This document shows, one piece after another, positions 8,346-15,732 of a stretch of 54,596 nucleotides of DNA (position 1 is its first letter; every line of letters begins with the position of its first letter). The translations under genes were made by a program, and so were the position numbers. The notes under the pieces are model-generated. The model was not told the DNA's origin, did no database searches, and worked only from the letters and a program-made list of their open reading frames with translations. The stretch comes from Roseburia sp. (GTDB lineage Bacteria; Bacillota; Clostridia; Lachnospirales; Lachnospiraceae): positions 1-54,596 of the forward strand of contig JAMPIG010000002.1 in NCBI GenBank assembly GCA_023662875.1, written 5' to 3'.

Positions 8346-9401
8346 TCAACGCATCGCTGATTCAAGAATCCTCGTCAGAACCTCCCGGAAGGGGATTCCG
8401 GCGGCCTTCATCATGCCGGGGTAGCGGCTGTGCTCCGTAAAGCCGGGAATCGTGTTGACCTCGTTGAAGATGATGCGGCCCTCCGGCGTCAGAAAGAGAT
8501 CTACCCGGGCAAAGCCGCTGCAGTCCAGGACGCGGTAGATCTGCTTTGCCGTCTCCTTGATCTCGGCAGCCTTTGCGGGGGAAATTCTGGCGGGGACGTG
8601 GATCGCTGAGGTCTTCAAGGTATATTTTTCCGTGAAGTCAAAGAAGCCTCCCGACAGCTCGATCTCGTCTACCTCGCCTGTAATCAGCTCAGTACTGCCC
8701 AGGACGGCGCAGCCGACCTCGAAGCCCTCGACCGCCTCCTCCAGAATGACCCGGCTGTCATAGCGCAGGGCCAGGCGGACGGCCGCCTCCAGCTCGCTCA
8801 CGCTGCCTACCCGGGAGACGCCGTAGGAGGATCCGGACTTTACCGGCTTAGCAAAAATGGGAAAGCCCATATCCCGGGCGAAAAGCTGCGCCCGGGAGAG
8901 CATATCGTCCATGTCCGAAAGCCGCGCGTCCAGGGCGAGAGACCTTGGTACGGCGACGCCGGCGGCTTCTACCAGCCGGTGGGCTCGATCCTTATCCATA
9001 CAGAGGGCGGAGGAAAGGGTTCCGCAGCCCGCAAGAGGGATGCCCGCCAGCTCGATCAGTCCCTGGAGAGTGCCGTCCTCCCCGTTTCTTCCGTGCAGAA
9101 CCGGCAGCGCAGCGTCGATGGAAATTCTTTCGACCCCGCTGTCCCGCAATACCAGCAGGCAGCCTTCCCCGCGGTTGGGGGAGAGAACGGCGGGAACGCA
9201 GTCCTCCAGGTTCCGCCAGCTGTTATCCAAAAGCTTTTCCGGTGAGCCGGTATAGTAAAACCACTGTCCTTCCTCGGTAATTCCGACCGCCACGGGCTGA
9301 TATCTGGTTTTATCCAGATGCATGAGTACCCCGGCCGCGGAGGAAAGAGACACGCTGTATTCGGAGGAGCAGCCCCCGAAGAAAATCAAAATATTTTTCA
9401 A
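8346..9401 (-). CDS. vanG: VanG-like D-alanine-D-serine ligase
   Basis: ATP-grasp ligase joining D-Ala to a second D-residue, here most likely D-Ser. The 351 aa follow the Ddl/Van family: an N-terminal FFGGCSSEYSVSL, then PVLHGRNGEDGTLQGLIELAG, the ATP-binding KPVKSGSSYG, and the metal-binding FNEVNTIPGFTEHSRYP. The omega-loop region reads FFDFTEKYTLKTSA, the form I associate with VanG/VanC/VanE D-Ser ligases rather than D-Lac ligases or housekeeping Ddl. The start is TTG 9401 with GGGAGG seven bases upstream. It leads the structural genes and is followed 81 bp later by the D,D-peptidase. The D-Ser assignment is inference from this loop and from the neighbouring racemase. Confidence 0.9.
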   Translation of the reverse strand: MKNILIFFGGCSSEYSVSLSSAAGVLMHLDKTRYQPVAVGITEEGQWFYYTGSPEKLLDNSWRNLEDCVPAVLSPNRGEGCLLVLRDSGVERISIDAALPVLHGRNGEDGTLQGLIELAGIPLAGCGTLSSALCMDKDRAHRLVEAAGVAVPRSLALDARLSDMDDMLSRAQLFARDMGFPIFAKPVKSGSSYGVSRVGSVSELEAAVRLALRYDSRVILEEAVEGFEVGCAVLGSTELITGEVDEIELSGGFFDFTEKYTLKTSAIHVPARISPAKAAEIKETAKQIYRVLDCSGFARVDLFLTPEGRIIFNEVNTIPGFTEHSRYPGMMKAAGIPFREVLTRILESAMR

Positions 9402-9500
9402 GTTGATACCTCCCTATATGAAAGACGTTTTCGGACAGTCTGCTTTACGAGCCTTTGCCATAAAGGTTGCGTTGAAAACATGCGCTGCAGAGGGCATCTG

Positions 9501-9545
9501 AAAAACGCCCTGTCCGACAGCTAAAGCATATCAGAACAGGGCGTT
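9501..9545 (-). terminator. Probable intrinsic terminator between vanS and the ligase gene
   Basis: Perfect 10-bp arms AACGCCCTGT (9504-9513) and ACAGGGCGTT (9536-9545) are followed on the minus strand by TTTTTC. It would end vanRS transcription, or act as an attenuator in a leader if the ligase promoter lies upstream of it. Confidence 0.65.
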
Positions 9546-9579
9546 CGATCTATTCAGGTTTTCTGTTGGAATGCATAAG

Positions 9580-9612
9580 AAATCCTAAGGAAAATCCTAC
9601 GAATTTCTTACG
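9580..9612 (-). promoter_or_regulatory. Candidate VanR binding site: three 11-bp direct repeats
   Basis: Read on the minus strand, CGTAAGAAATT, CGTAGGATTTT and CCTTAGGATTT follow one another with an 11-bp period. They overlap the last codons and stop of vanS, upstream of the ligase gene. OmpR-family regulators typically bind such tandem half-sites. A related pair lies near vanR at 11645-11666. Confidence 0.45.
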
Positions 9613-10859
9613 GGAAGAGATACGGTAAAGAGGATGCTTTCGTTTTCACTGTCCGCGGTAATCGTGCCGCCGTGCAGCTCGACGATCTCCTTCGCGATAG
9701 CCAACCCCAGGCCCGCGCCGCCGGTGGAGGAGGAGCGGGAGGAATCCAGCCGGAAGAACTGCTCGAAGATTCGATCCAGCTTGTCCGGCGGGATAGTTTT
9801 TCCGCGGTTGCTGACGGCGATTAAAACGCTGTCCTTTTCGTCGCTGCCCCCGGACATGCTCCGGGCGGGACGCATGGTCAGGCGGATTTTCGTCTGGGGG
9901 TAGCTGTAATTGACCGCGTTCCGGATCAGGTTGTCGAATACCCGCTCCAGCTTGTCCGGGTCGCAGAGAAGCTCCACTCCGGGCGTAATATCCGTCTTCC
10001 AGGCCAGATCCTTTTCCGCCAGCACAGGCAGGAATTCGCTGACGATCTGTTCCAGCATCCGGCTTAAGCTTACGCGCTCTGGCTCTAAAGTAAGAGTCGT
10101 CAGGTTAAAGCGTGTGATATCGAAAAACTCATTGATCAGATCCTCCAGCCGGAGGGCCTTTTCCAGGGCGACGCCGGTATAATGCGCCCGCAGCTCGGGC
10201 GAGATCTCCGGCTCGTCCCGCAGGAGAGAGAGATAACCGATGACGCTGGTGAGGGGCGTTTTCAGGTCGTGAGCCAGATAGATAATCAGGTCATTCTTGC
10301 GCTGCTCCGCCTCCTTCGCCAGCAGGGCGTTGCGAAGGGCCCGCTCCCGTACAAGGTTCAGACTGTCCTGTACCTCCCGCAGATCCGGCGAAAGGCTGAT
10401 GGGAACATCCGCCGGTGTGGAAAGCAGCTCCGCCGCCTCGATCAGTTCATCCAGATAACGCAAAGGCTTGCCGATAAAAAAGCGGGTCAGAAAAATCCAG
10501 CCCAGCACGCCGAAGAGAAACGGCCAGATCATAAGAGTTTCCCGGACGACCTGGGCGAACGCGAAAATCAGACTGCTTTCGTCGTGTGTGATCTTCCGGT
10601 AGACGTGGTATCCGTTGAACGCCAGGGTGATAAGAAGACAGCATATAACGATGTAGGCGATTATGGAAAAAGCGTATTGGAGCAGAATCTGTCTTCTGGC
10701 GCGTCTGCCGTAGCTGCTGAGAGGACTCCTGTCCGACAAAAGCTGCAGGAGCCGCGGCTTTGTCTTCGGCAAGTCGATATTTTCGGAGGTTTTTCGCAGG
10801 GAAAGCTTCCGGTGCGCGGCCCCTGTGTTTGTTTTTTCGGTTTCCTGTAATTTATTCAA
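9597..10859 (-). CDS. vanS: VanS-type sensor histidine kinase
   Basis: Membrane sensor kinase partnered with the VanR regulator. Two hydrophobic helices (about residues 65-85 and 115-135) flank a short outside loop of roughly 30 residues. The dimerisation/phospho-acceptor helix reads YLAHDLKTPLTSVIGYLSLL. The ATP-binding N-box (VFDNLIRNAVNYS) and the G-boxes (GLGLAIAKEIVELHGG) are intact. The 420-aa length and the short sensor loop fit VanS proteins of the B/G type. The start overlaps the end of vanR by 8 bp, so translation is coupled. It is followed by a terminator-like hairpin. Its ligand (drug or wall damage) cannot be read from sequence. Confidence 0.88.
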   Translation of the reverse strand: MNKLQETEKTNTGAAHRKLSLRKTSENIDLPKTKPRLLQLLSDRSPLSSYGRRARRQILLQYAFSIIAYIVICCLLITLAFNGYHVYRKITHDESSLIFAFAQVVRETLMIWPFLFGVLGWIFLTRFFIGKPLRYLDELIEAAELLSTPADVPISLSPDLREVQDSLNLVRERALRNALLAKEAEQRKNDLIIYLAHDLKTPLTSVIGYLSLLRDEPEISPELRAHYTGVALEKALRLEDLINEFFDITRFNLTTLTLEPERVSLSRMLEQIVSEFLPVLAEKDLAWKTDITPGVELLCDPDKLERVFDNLIRNAVNYSYPQTKIRLTMRPARSMSGGSDEKDSVLIAVSNRGKTIPPDKLDRIFEQFFRLDSSRSSSTGGAGLGLAIAKEIVELHGGTITADSENESILFTVSLPVRNS

Positions 10860-11541
10860 TGGTGTATCCCACCCCCCAGACGGTTTTTACATATTTCGGC
10901 TTCCGCGCCGGTTCCTGCATCTTTTCCCGGAGTCTCGCGATATGGGTCATGACGGTGTTGTTGCTGTCTAAGTAGGCCTCGCCCCAGATTGCGGCGAACA
11001 GCTCCTCGGAGGAAACCACCTTGCCCCTGTGCTCGCAGAGATACCAGAGGATATTGAACTCGATGGGCGTCAGGGTCAGCTCCCGCTCATTCAGAAAACA
11101 TTTATGGCTGTCCCTGCAGATTTGCAGCCCTCGGATTGAGATTTCGTCCGTGGCGGGGGCCTCGCTCACATTATAGCGGGTGTAGCGCCGCAGCTGCGTC
11201 TTTACCCGCGCTACCAGCTCCAGGGGATTGAAGGGCTTGGTCACATAATCGTCGGCACCCAGGGTCAGACCGGTAATCTTGTCCGTATCCTCGACCTTGG
11301 CGCTGAGCATGACGATCGGGAACAGATGCTTTTCCCGAATCCGGCGGCATAAGGTAAAGCCGTCCATATCCGGCAGCATGATATCGATAACCGCCAGAGC
11401 CATCTCCTCCTTCTCCAGGCAGGAGAGAGCCTCCGTCGCGTTGTAAAATTTATAGACCTCGTAGCCCTCGTTCCGCAGATAGACCTCGACCAGATCCGCG
11501 ATGGACGCCTCGTCGTCCACAACCAATATATTTTTGTTCAT
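10852..11541 (-). CDS. vanR: VanR-type OmpR-family response regulator
   Basis: A 229-aa transcription activator with a receiver domain (acidic DDE at 9-11, phospho-acceptor Asp53 in VIDIMLPDMDG, Lys in VTKPFNPLE) and a C-terminal winged helix (LTPIEFNILWYLCEHRGKVV, ending VWGVGYTIE). It heads the vanRS pair and should drive the ligase, peptidase and racemase genes. The ATG is at 11541. A candidate promoter with tandem operator repeats lies about 60-120 bp upstream. The order R, S, ligase, XY, T matches vanG-type clusters but lacks vanU, vanW and vanY. Confidence 0.9.
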   Translation of the reverse strand: MNKNILVVDDEASIADLVEVYLRNEGYEVYKFYNATEALSCLEKEEMALAVIDIMLPDMDGFTLCRRIREKHLFPIVMLSAKVEDTDKITGLTLGADDYVTKPFNPLELVARVKTQLRRYTRYNVSEAPATDEISIRGLQICRDSHKCFLNERELTLTPIEFNILWYLCEHRGKVVSSEELFAAIWGEAYLDSNNTVMTHIARLREKMQEPARKPKYVKTVWGVGYTIE

Positions 11542-11564
11542 GCTTATACCCAGATTTTTCCTCC

Positions 11565-11592
11565 CATGAAATTTCGGCCATGAAATTTCGGC
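11565..11592. repeat. Tandem 14-bp repeat upstream of vanR
   Basis: CATGAAATTTCGGC occurs twice head to tail between the vanR promoter candidate and its start codon, inside the presumed 5' untranslated leader. Confidence 0.7.
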
Positions 11593-11600
11593 ACTTTTTT

Positions 11601-11629
11601 ATCCTAACTTTTCTTGAGAAAAAAGTAAA
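11601..11629 (-). promoter_or_regulatory. Candidate vanR promoter
   Basis: On the minus strand TTTACT (11629-11624) and TAGGAT (11606-11601) are separated by 17 bases, resembling sigma-A -35 and -10 boxes. The 11-bp repeats at 11645-11666 lie directly upstream, where an OmpR-type activator would bind. Confidence 0.45.
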
Positions 11630-11644
11630 GATGAACCGCAAAAT

Positions 11645-11666
11645 CGTAAGAAAATCGTAAGTTTAT
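11645..11666 (+). promoter_or_regulatory. Candidate VanR operator: two 11-bp direct repeats
   Basis: CGTAAGAAAAT and CGTAAGTTTAT lie in tandem with an 11-bp period. They resemble the repeats at the end of vanS (CGTAAGAAATT, CGTAGGATTTT). They sit between divergent vanR and the second sensor kinase, so they could serve either. Confidence 0.45.
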
Positions 11667-11716
11667 ATTTTTTTTAGGATTATATCTTTTCGAGTTTACA
11701 CATTTACTCGGAAAAG

Positions 11717-11881
11717 ATGGTATAATGTCCGCAGGGGGCAGAGTCAAGTGTCTGAAGAAACAGCTGCCGTGCTTGCACGAGCAGATGCTTCTTCGGACAT
11801 TTGACGAGCGAAGCGAACCCGAAAAATCAATGATTTTTCGGGTCTCTGCCCGGATAAACATGGCATAATGTCCGCAGGGGG
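11717..11881. repeat. Small palindromic (MITE-like) element with flanking direct repeats
   Basis: Two 22-bp direct repeats with one mismatch (11717-11738 and 11860-11881, sharing ATAATGTCCGCAGGGGG) bracket a nested palindrome. Outer arms GGGCAGAG (11736-11743) and CTCTGCCC (11844-11851) enclose a 17-bp imperfect inverted repeat (11743-11759 with 11789-11805) and a perfect 12-bp hairpin CCCGAAAAATCA/TGATTTTTCGGG (11818-11842). The first direct repeat contains a TATAAT at 11721-11726. No coding potential is seen in 11542-11890. Confidence 0.65.
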
Positions 11882-11890
11882 GGCGGCAGG

Positions 11891-13366
11891 ATGAAATTTA
11901 AGACAAGACTTCAGGTCACATTTATCATGATTATCGTACTGCCTCTGGTTCTGACGGCTCTGGCGTTCTGCGGAATCGGCCTGTACTTGCTGGGAGTCCA
12001 GAAGGGACTGCCGGCGGACGAGTTCGACTATTCCGAGGTCTCCGAGAATATGCAGGAGATCGTAGAGCGGACAGACCGGGTCTTTCTGGTGCTGCAGAAG
12101 CAGGCGGAGGAAGACCCTTACCGGCTGGCGGACAGGGAATATCTGGAGCAGATAAATTCCGGGATTGCCAGAAGGTCTACCTATATTATTGTGCGAAAGG
12201 GAGAGGAGCTTTATTACGCCGGAAACGAGGAAGCGGCGAAAATGATTTTTTCCAAGCTGCCGCCTTACCGGGAAGGGGAGCTGTCGGAGGAGTCCGGGTT
12301 TTATTATGAGGAGTATGAAAAGTTTGTAAAGCAGGTGGATTTTCGGTTCCCGGACGGGGACGAGGGAAGCGTTTTTGTCGTCACGAAATCCAACGCCCTG
12401 ATTTCCAGGCATCTGCTGATCGATATGTTTATTGCGATCCTTCTGATATTAATCTTTACCAGCATTATGCTGACGAGATGGATCCGCAACGGCGTATTTA
12501 ATCCGATTAACGAGCTGAACACAGCCATGCGCAAGATCAAGGAGGGAAATTTTGAATATGCGCTGGAGACGGGAGTCAAGGGAGAGATCGGAGATCTCTA
12601 CCGCAATTACGAGGATATGCGCCTGCGCCTGAAGGAGTCCATGGAGGAAAGCCAGGAGAGCGAGACGCAGAACCGCGAGTTGATCAGCAATATCTCCCAT
12701 GACCTGAAGACGCCAATCACGGCGATCAAGGGTTACGTCGAGGGAATTATGGACGGCGTGGCCGACACGCCGGAGAAGATGGATAAGTATATTAAAACCA
12801 TCTACAACAAGGCTAACGACATGGAGCGGCTGATCAATGAGCTGACCTACTATTCCCGAATTGACAACAACCGAATCCCCTATAATTTCCACAGAATCAA
12901 TGTGGCGGATTACTTCGGCGACTGCGTGGAGGAGGTAGGGATCGATCTGGAACAGCGTAATATTCAGCTGAATTACTCCAACCTGGCGGCACCTGACACG
13001 GTTGTCATAGCGGATCCGGAGCAGATGAAGAAGGTCATCAACAATATTATCAGCAACAGTATCAAATATATGGATAAGTCCCGGGGAGTGATCGATATCC
13101 GGATTCTGGACGAGGCGGATTCCATCCGTATCGAGATCGAGGATAACGGAAAGGGAATCGCCCAGAAGGATCTGGGCCGGATCTTCGAGCGGTTTTACCG
13201 GACGGACGCTTCCCGGAATTCCGCCCAGGGCGGAAGCGGGATCGGGCTGTCGATTGTGAAAAAAATCATAGAAGACCACGGCGGTTATATCTGGGCGACC
13301 GCGAAGGAAGGGGAAGGAACCTGTATGCATTTCGTGCTGCGGAAGTATATCGAGCTGAGTGTGTAG
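11891..13366 (+). CDS. Membrane sensor histidine kinase with HAMP domain
   Basis: Sensor kinase of 491 aa. Membrane helices at about residues 11-35 and 178-200 flank an extracytoplasmic sensor region rich in acidic residues, about 145 residues long. A HAMP linker (about 200-250, FNPINELNTAMRKIKEGNFE) leads to the phospho-acceptor helix NISHDLKTPITAIKGYVEG (His about 268) and an ATPase domain with VINNIISNSIKYM and GSGIGLSIVKKIIEDHGG. It is divergent from vanR and is followed 191 bp later by its probable partner regulator. The kinase-before-regulator order is less common than the reverse. The signal is unknown; a role in envelope stress is only suggested by the neighbours. Confidence 0.88.
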   Translation: MKFKTRLQVTFIMIIVLPLVLTALAFCGIGLYLLGVQKGLPADEFDYSEVSENMQEIVERTDRVFLVLQKQAEEDPYRLADREYLEQINSGIARRSTYIIVRKGEELYYAGNEEAAKMIFSKLPPYREGELSEESGFYYEEYEKFVKQVDFRFPDGDEGSVFVVTKSNALISRHLLIDMFIAILLILIFTSIMLTRWIRNGVFNPINELNTAMRKIKEGNFEYALETGVKGEIGDLYRNYEDMRLRLKESMEESQESETQNRELISNISHDLKTPITAIKGYVEGIMDGVADTPEKMDKYIKTIYNKANDMERLINELTYYSRIDNNRIPYNFHRINVADYFGDCVEEVGIDLEQRNIQLNYSNLAAPDTVVIADPEQMKKVINNIISNSIKYMDKSRGVIDIRILDEADSIRIEIEDNGKGIAQKDLGRIFERFYRTDASRNSAQGGSGIGLSIVKKIIEDHGGYIWATAKEGEGTCMHFVLRKYIELSV

Positions 13367-13484
13367 TGTGCAAAGATTTTCTAAGCCAGTAAAGTACACT
13401 GGCTAAGAAAATCTAAGTTGCACACAGAAGAACGCCAAATGCAGGCGTTCTTCGCACGGATTGTTTGTGCCGCCGCAGGCGGCA
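13366..13484. other. Array of three hairpins between kinase and regulator genes
   Basis: In order: a 17-bp arm at 13374-13390 pairs with 13398-13414 (one mismatch), extended by GTGTGCAA/TTGCACAC (13366-13373 with 13418-13425); a perfect 10-bp stem GAAGAACGCC/GGCGTTCTTC (13427-13453); and TGCCGCC/GGCGGCA (13468-13484). No T-run follows any of them, so these are not simple terminators. Confidence 0.75.
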
Positions 13485-13557
13485 TGCCAGGAAGAAGAGT
13501 GAACGGTTTTGCAGCAGTTTATATAAGTGTGCCGGGGACGGCGGAACGGAGGACAGG

Positions 13558-14250
13558 ATGAGCAGAATTTTAATCATTGAGGATGAGGTTGCTATCGCGG
13601 ATCTGGAAAAGGATTACCTGGAGCTTTCGGATTTTCAGGTAGATATCTGCAACAATGGTACGGAAGGGTTAGCGGCGGCGCTGGAAGGGGAGTACAATCT
13701 GGTAATCCTGGATCTGATGCTGCCGGGGATAGATGGCTTCGAGGTTTGCCGGAAGATCCGGGAGGAGAAAAACATTCCGATTCTGATGGTGTCGGCGAAG
13801 AAGGACGATATTGACAAGATCCGGGGGCTTGGCCTTGGGGCGGACGATTATATGACGAAGCCCTTCAGCCCCAGCGAGCTGGTGGCCCGGGTAAAGGCGC
13901 ATATGGCGCGGTACGAGAGGCTGGTGGGGACGAACCAGAGGCCGCAGAACGATATTGTAGAGATTCGCGGAATCCGCATCGATAAGACGGCGCGGCGGGT
14001 CTATGTGGAGGGGGAGGAAAAGACCTTTACCACAAAGGAATTCGACCTGCTGACGTTCCTGGCGGAAAACCCCAATCATGTCTATACAAAGGAAGAGCTG
14101 TTCCGCGAGATCTGGGATATGGATTCCATCGGGGATATCGCCACCGTCACGGTACACATCAAGAAGATCCGGGAAAAGATCGAGGCGGACACGGCGAAGC
14201 CGCAGTATATCGAGACGATCTGGGGAGTGGGGTATCGGTTTAAGGTTTGA
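13558..14250 (+). CDS. OmpR-family response regulator
   Basis: A 230-aa DNA-binding regulator. The receiver domain shows acidic EDE at 8-10, phospho-acceptor Asp52 in VILDLMLPGIDG, and Lys in MTKPFSPSE. The winged helix (FTTKEFDLLTFLAENPNHV, ending TIWGVGYRFKV) is complete. The ATG at 13558 is preferred over upstream in-frame codons because GGAGG lies just before it and the protein then begins at the usual SRILIIEDE. It is the likely partner of the kinase 191 bp upstream. Targets are unknown; the glycolipid genes that follow are candidates by position only. Confidence 0.88.
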   Translation: MSRILIIEDEVAIADLEKDYLELSDFQVDICNNGTEGLAAALEGEYNLVILDLMLPGIDGFEVCRKIREEKNIPILMVSAKKDDIDKIRGLGLGADDYMTKPFSPSELVARVKAHMARYERLVGTNQRPQNDIVEIRGIRIDKTARRVYVEGEEKTFTTKEFDLLTFLAENPNHVYTKEELFREIWDMDSIGDIATVTVHIKKIREKIEADTAKPQYIETIWGVGYRFKV

Positions 14251-14321
14251 TTGGTTCAGGCGCGTCGCTTGTACGGAGAGAGTTTGTTAAAGGTTTCTTT
14301 CAAAAGTCTTTGGTTTTTTCT

Positions 14322-14352
14322 TTGCATGAATTTTAGAATATGCCGCTATACT
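14322..14352 (+). promoter_or_regulatory. Weak candidate promoter for the glycosyltransferase operon
   Basis: TTGCAT and TATACT are separated by 19 bases, longer than ideal. The 14251-14484 gap otherwise shows no gene. Confidence 0.3.
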
Positions 14353-14484
14353 TGACCAAAAGTGCGCAGGAAATGAAAAGCGAAATCATTCCGGGAGAAT
14401 CGCCGAGCGGGCGGATTTGATTCAGACAGCGATTTTCGGGATCTGAATGATACGCGTAAACTGCGGAAAGGCGTGGTCATCGGT

Positions 14485-15732
14485 ATGAACATTTTGATCC
14501 TGACAGGAAAATTCGGTATGGGTCATTGGGCGGCTTCCCAATCCCTGAGGCAGCAGCTGCTTCAGGGATTTCCTGATGCCAAAATTGCGATAGAGGATTT
14601 TCCGGCTTACGCGCTGCCGGGAGCTTCCGGAGCTTTGTATAAAGGCTTTCAGCTGTTGGTCACCCGGGGAAGCGGACTTTTTAATATGTATTACGAATTT
14701 ACTTCCCTTGGCCGGACGGACGCAAGACCGCCGTTGGAGGGGATTTTCCTGGATAAACTGGCGGAGCTCTTACAGCAATACAGGCCAGACGCTGTAATCG
14801 CGACCCATCCCCTGTGTGCGCAGATGGTGTCCCGGCTGAAGGAGCAGGCGGCCAGACAGGAGCGACATGGTTTGGATCTGCCGCTGATCACCTGTATTAC
14901 GGACATCTCCTCCCATCCGGAGTGGATTAACCGGAATACGGATTGTTACCTGGCTCCCAGCGAGGAAGTGAAAGAGAGCCTTGTGCGGAAGGGAGTGGAG
15001 CGGGCGCGGATCTGTGTCACGGGAATCCCGGTGCGGCAGGAGTTCCGCCGCCTGAGGAAGGACGGACGGAGTTCGGGCGGAGAGCATCCGGCGAAGGAAA
15101 GCAGGAGTTTTGACGGAGGGTCGATGGGGGAGGCCAACCGGGATTCAGGCGGAGAGCTTCCGGCGAAGGATAGCAGGAGCCTTGACGGAGGGACGATGAG
15201 AGAGAATAGCCGGGTTGCCTGCCGTGAGCTCCTGATCATGGGAGGCGGTCTGGGGCTTCTGCCGTCTTCGGAGGATTTCTATGATCGGCTGAGCGGAATA
15301 CCGAATACGCACGTTACGATTATAACCGGCTGCAACAGAAGGCTTTACCGGCATCTTGTGGGGCGGTGGGAAAATATCGAGGTAATCGGCTATACCGACC
15401 AGGTCTGGGAGTATATGAAAAAAGCTGACATGATTGTCACAAAACCAGGCGGAATCACTCTCTTTGAGAGCATTTATGCGCAGACGCCGATCTTTACCTG
15501 GCCGCCTGCCCTTTGTCAGGAGAAGCGCAACGCCCGCTGGCTGCAGGAGAAGGGGATCGGCTGGGTAGCCGGGCGGGAGAATTGCGCGGAGGAAATCCGG
15601 GAGATACTGACAGATCAGCAGCGGCTTGCGCGGGCGGCGGCGCTCATGGGACGTCTTCGGGGGCAGTTGGAGACAGAGCGACTAAACTGCCTGATGGCGG
15701 CGATTGCCTGTTCAGGAGGAGCGGCGGCATGA
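14485..15732 (+). CDS. UgtP/MGDG-synthase-like diacylglycerol glycosyltransferase
   Basis: GT28-type (GT-B fold) glycosyltransferase, likely adding glucose or galactose to diacylglycerol to make membrane glycolipids. The N-terminal acceptor-side motif reads LTGKFGMGHWAASQSLRQQL, and the donor-binding loop is VTKPGGITLFES, as in the MurG/MGDG synthase group. Start choice: ATG 14485 gives the conserved MNILILTGKFG; a GTG at 14473 is closer to GGAAAGG. Near residues 196-245, between the two Rossmann lobes, there is a repeat insertion of two 24-residue units (SGGExPAKxSRS). The stop overlaps the next start (ATGA), so the flippase-like protein is translationally coupled. Confidence 0.82.
   Translation: MNILILTGKFGMGHWAASQSLRQQLLQGFPDAKIAIEDFPAYALPGASGALYKGFQLLVTRGSGLFNMYYEFTSLGRTDARPPLEGIFLDKLAELLQQYRPDAVIATHPLCAQMVSRLKEQAARQERHGLDLPLITCITDISSHPEWINRNTDCYLAPSEEVKESLVRKGVERARICVTGIPVRQEFRRLRKDGRSSGGEHPAKESRSFDGGSMGEANRDSGGELPAKDSRSLDGGTMRENSRVACRELLIMGGGLGLLPSSEDFYDRLSGIPNTHVTIITGCNRRLYRHLVGRWENIEVIGYTDQVWEYMKKADMIVTKPGGITLFESIYAQTPIFTWPPALCQEKRNARWLQEKGIGWVAGRENCAEEIREILTDQQRLARAAALMGRLRGQLETERLNCLMAAIACSGGAAA
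15072..15215 (+). repeat. 72-bp in-frame tandem repeat in the glycosyltransferase
   Basis: Two copies start at 15072 and 15144, encoding SGGEHPAKESRSFDGGSM and SGGELPAKDSRSLDGGTM with short tails. The repeat sits at the interdomain linker of the GT-B fold. Confidence 0.8.
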
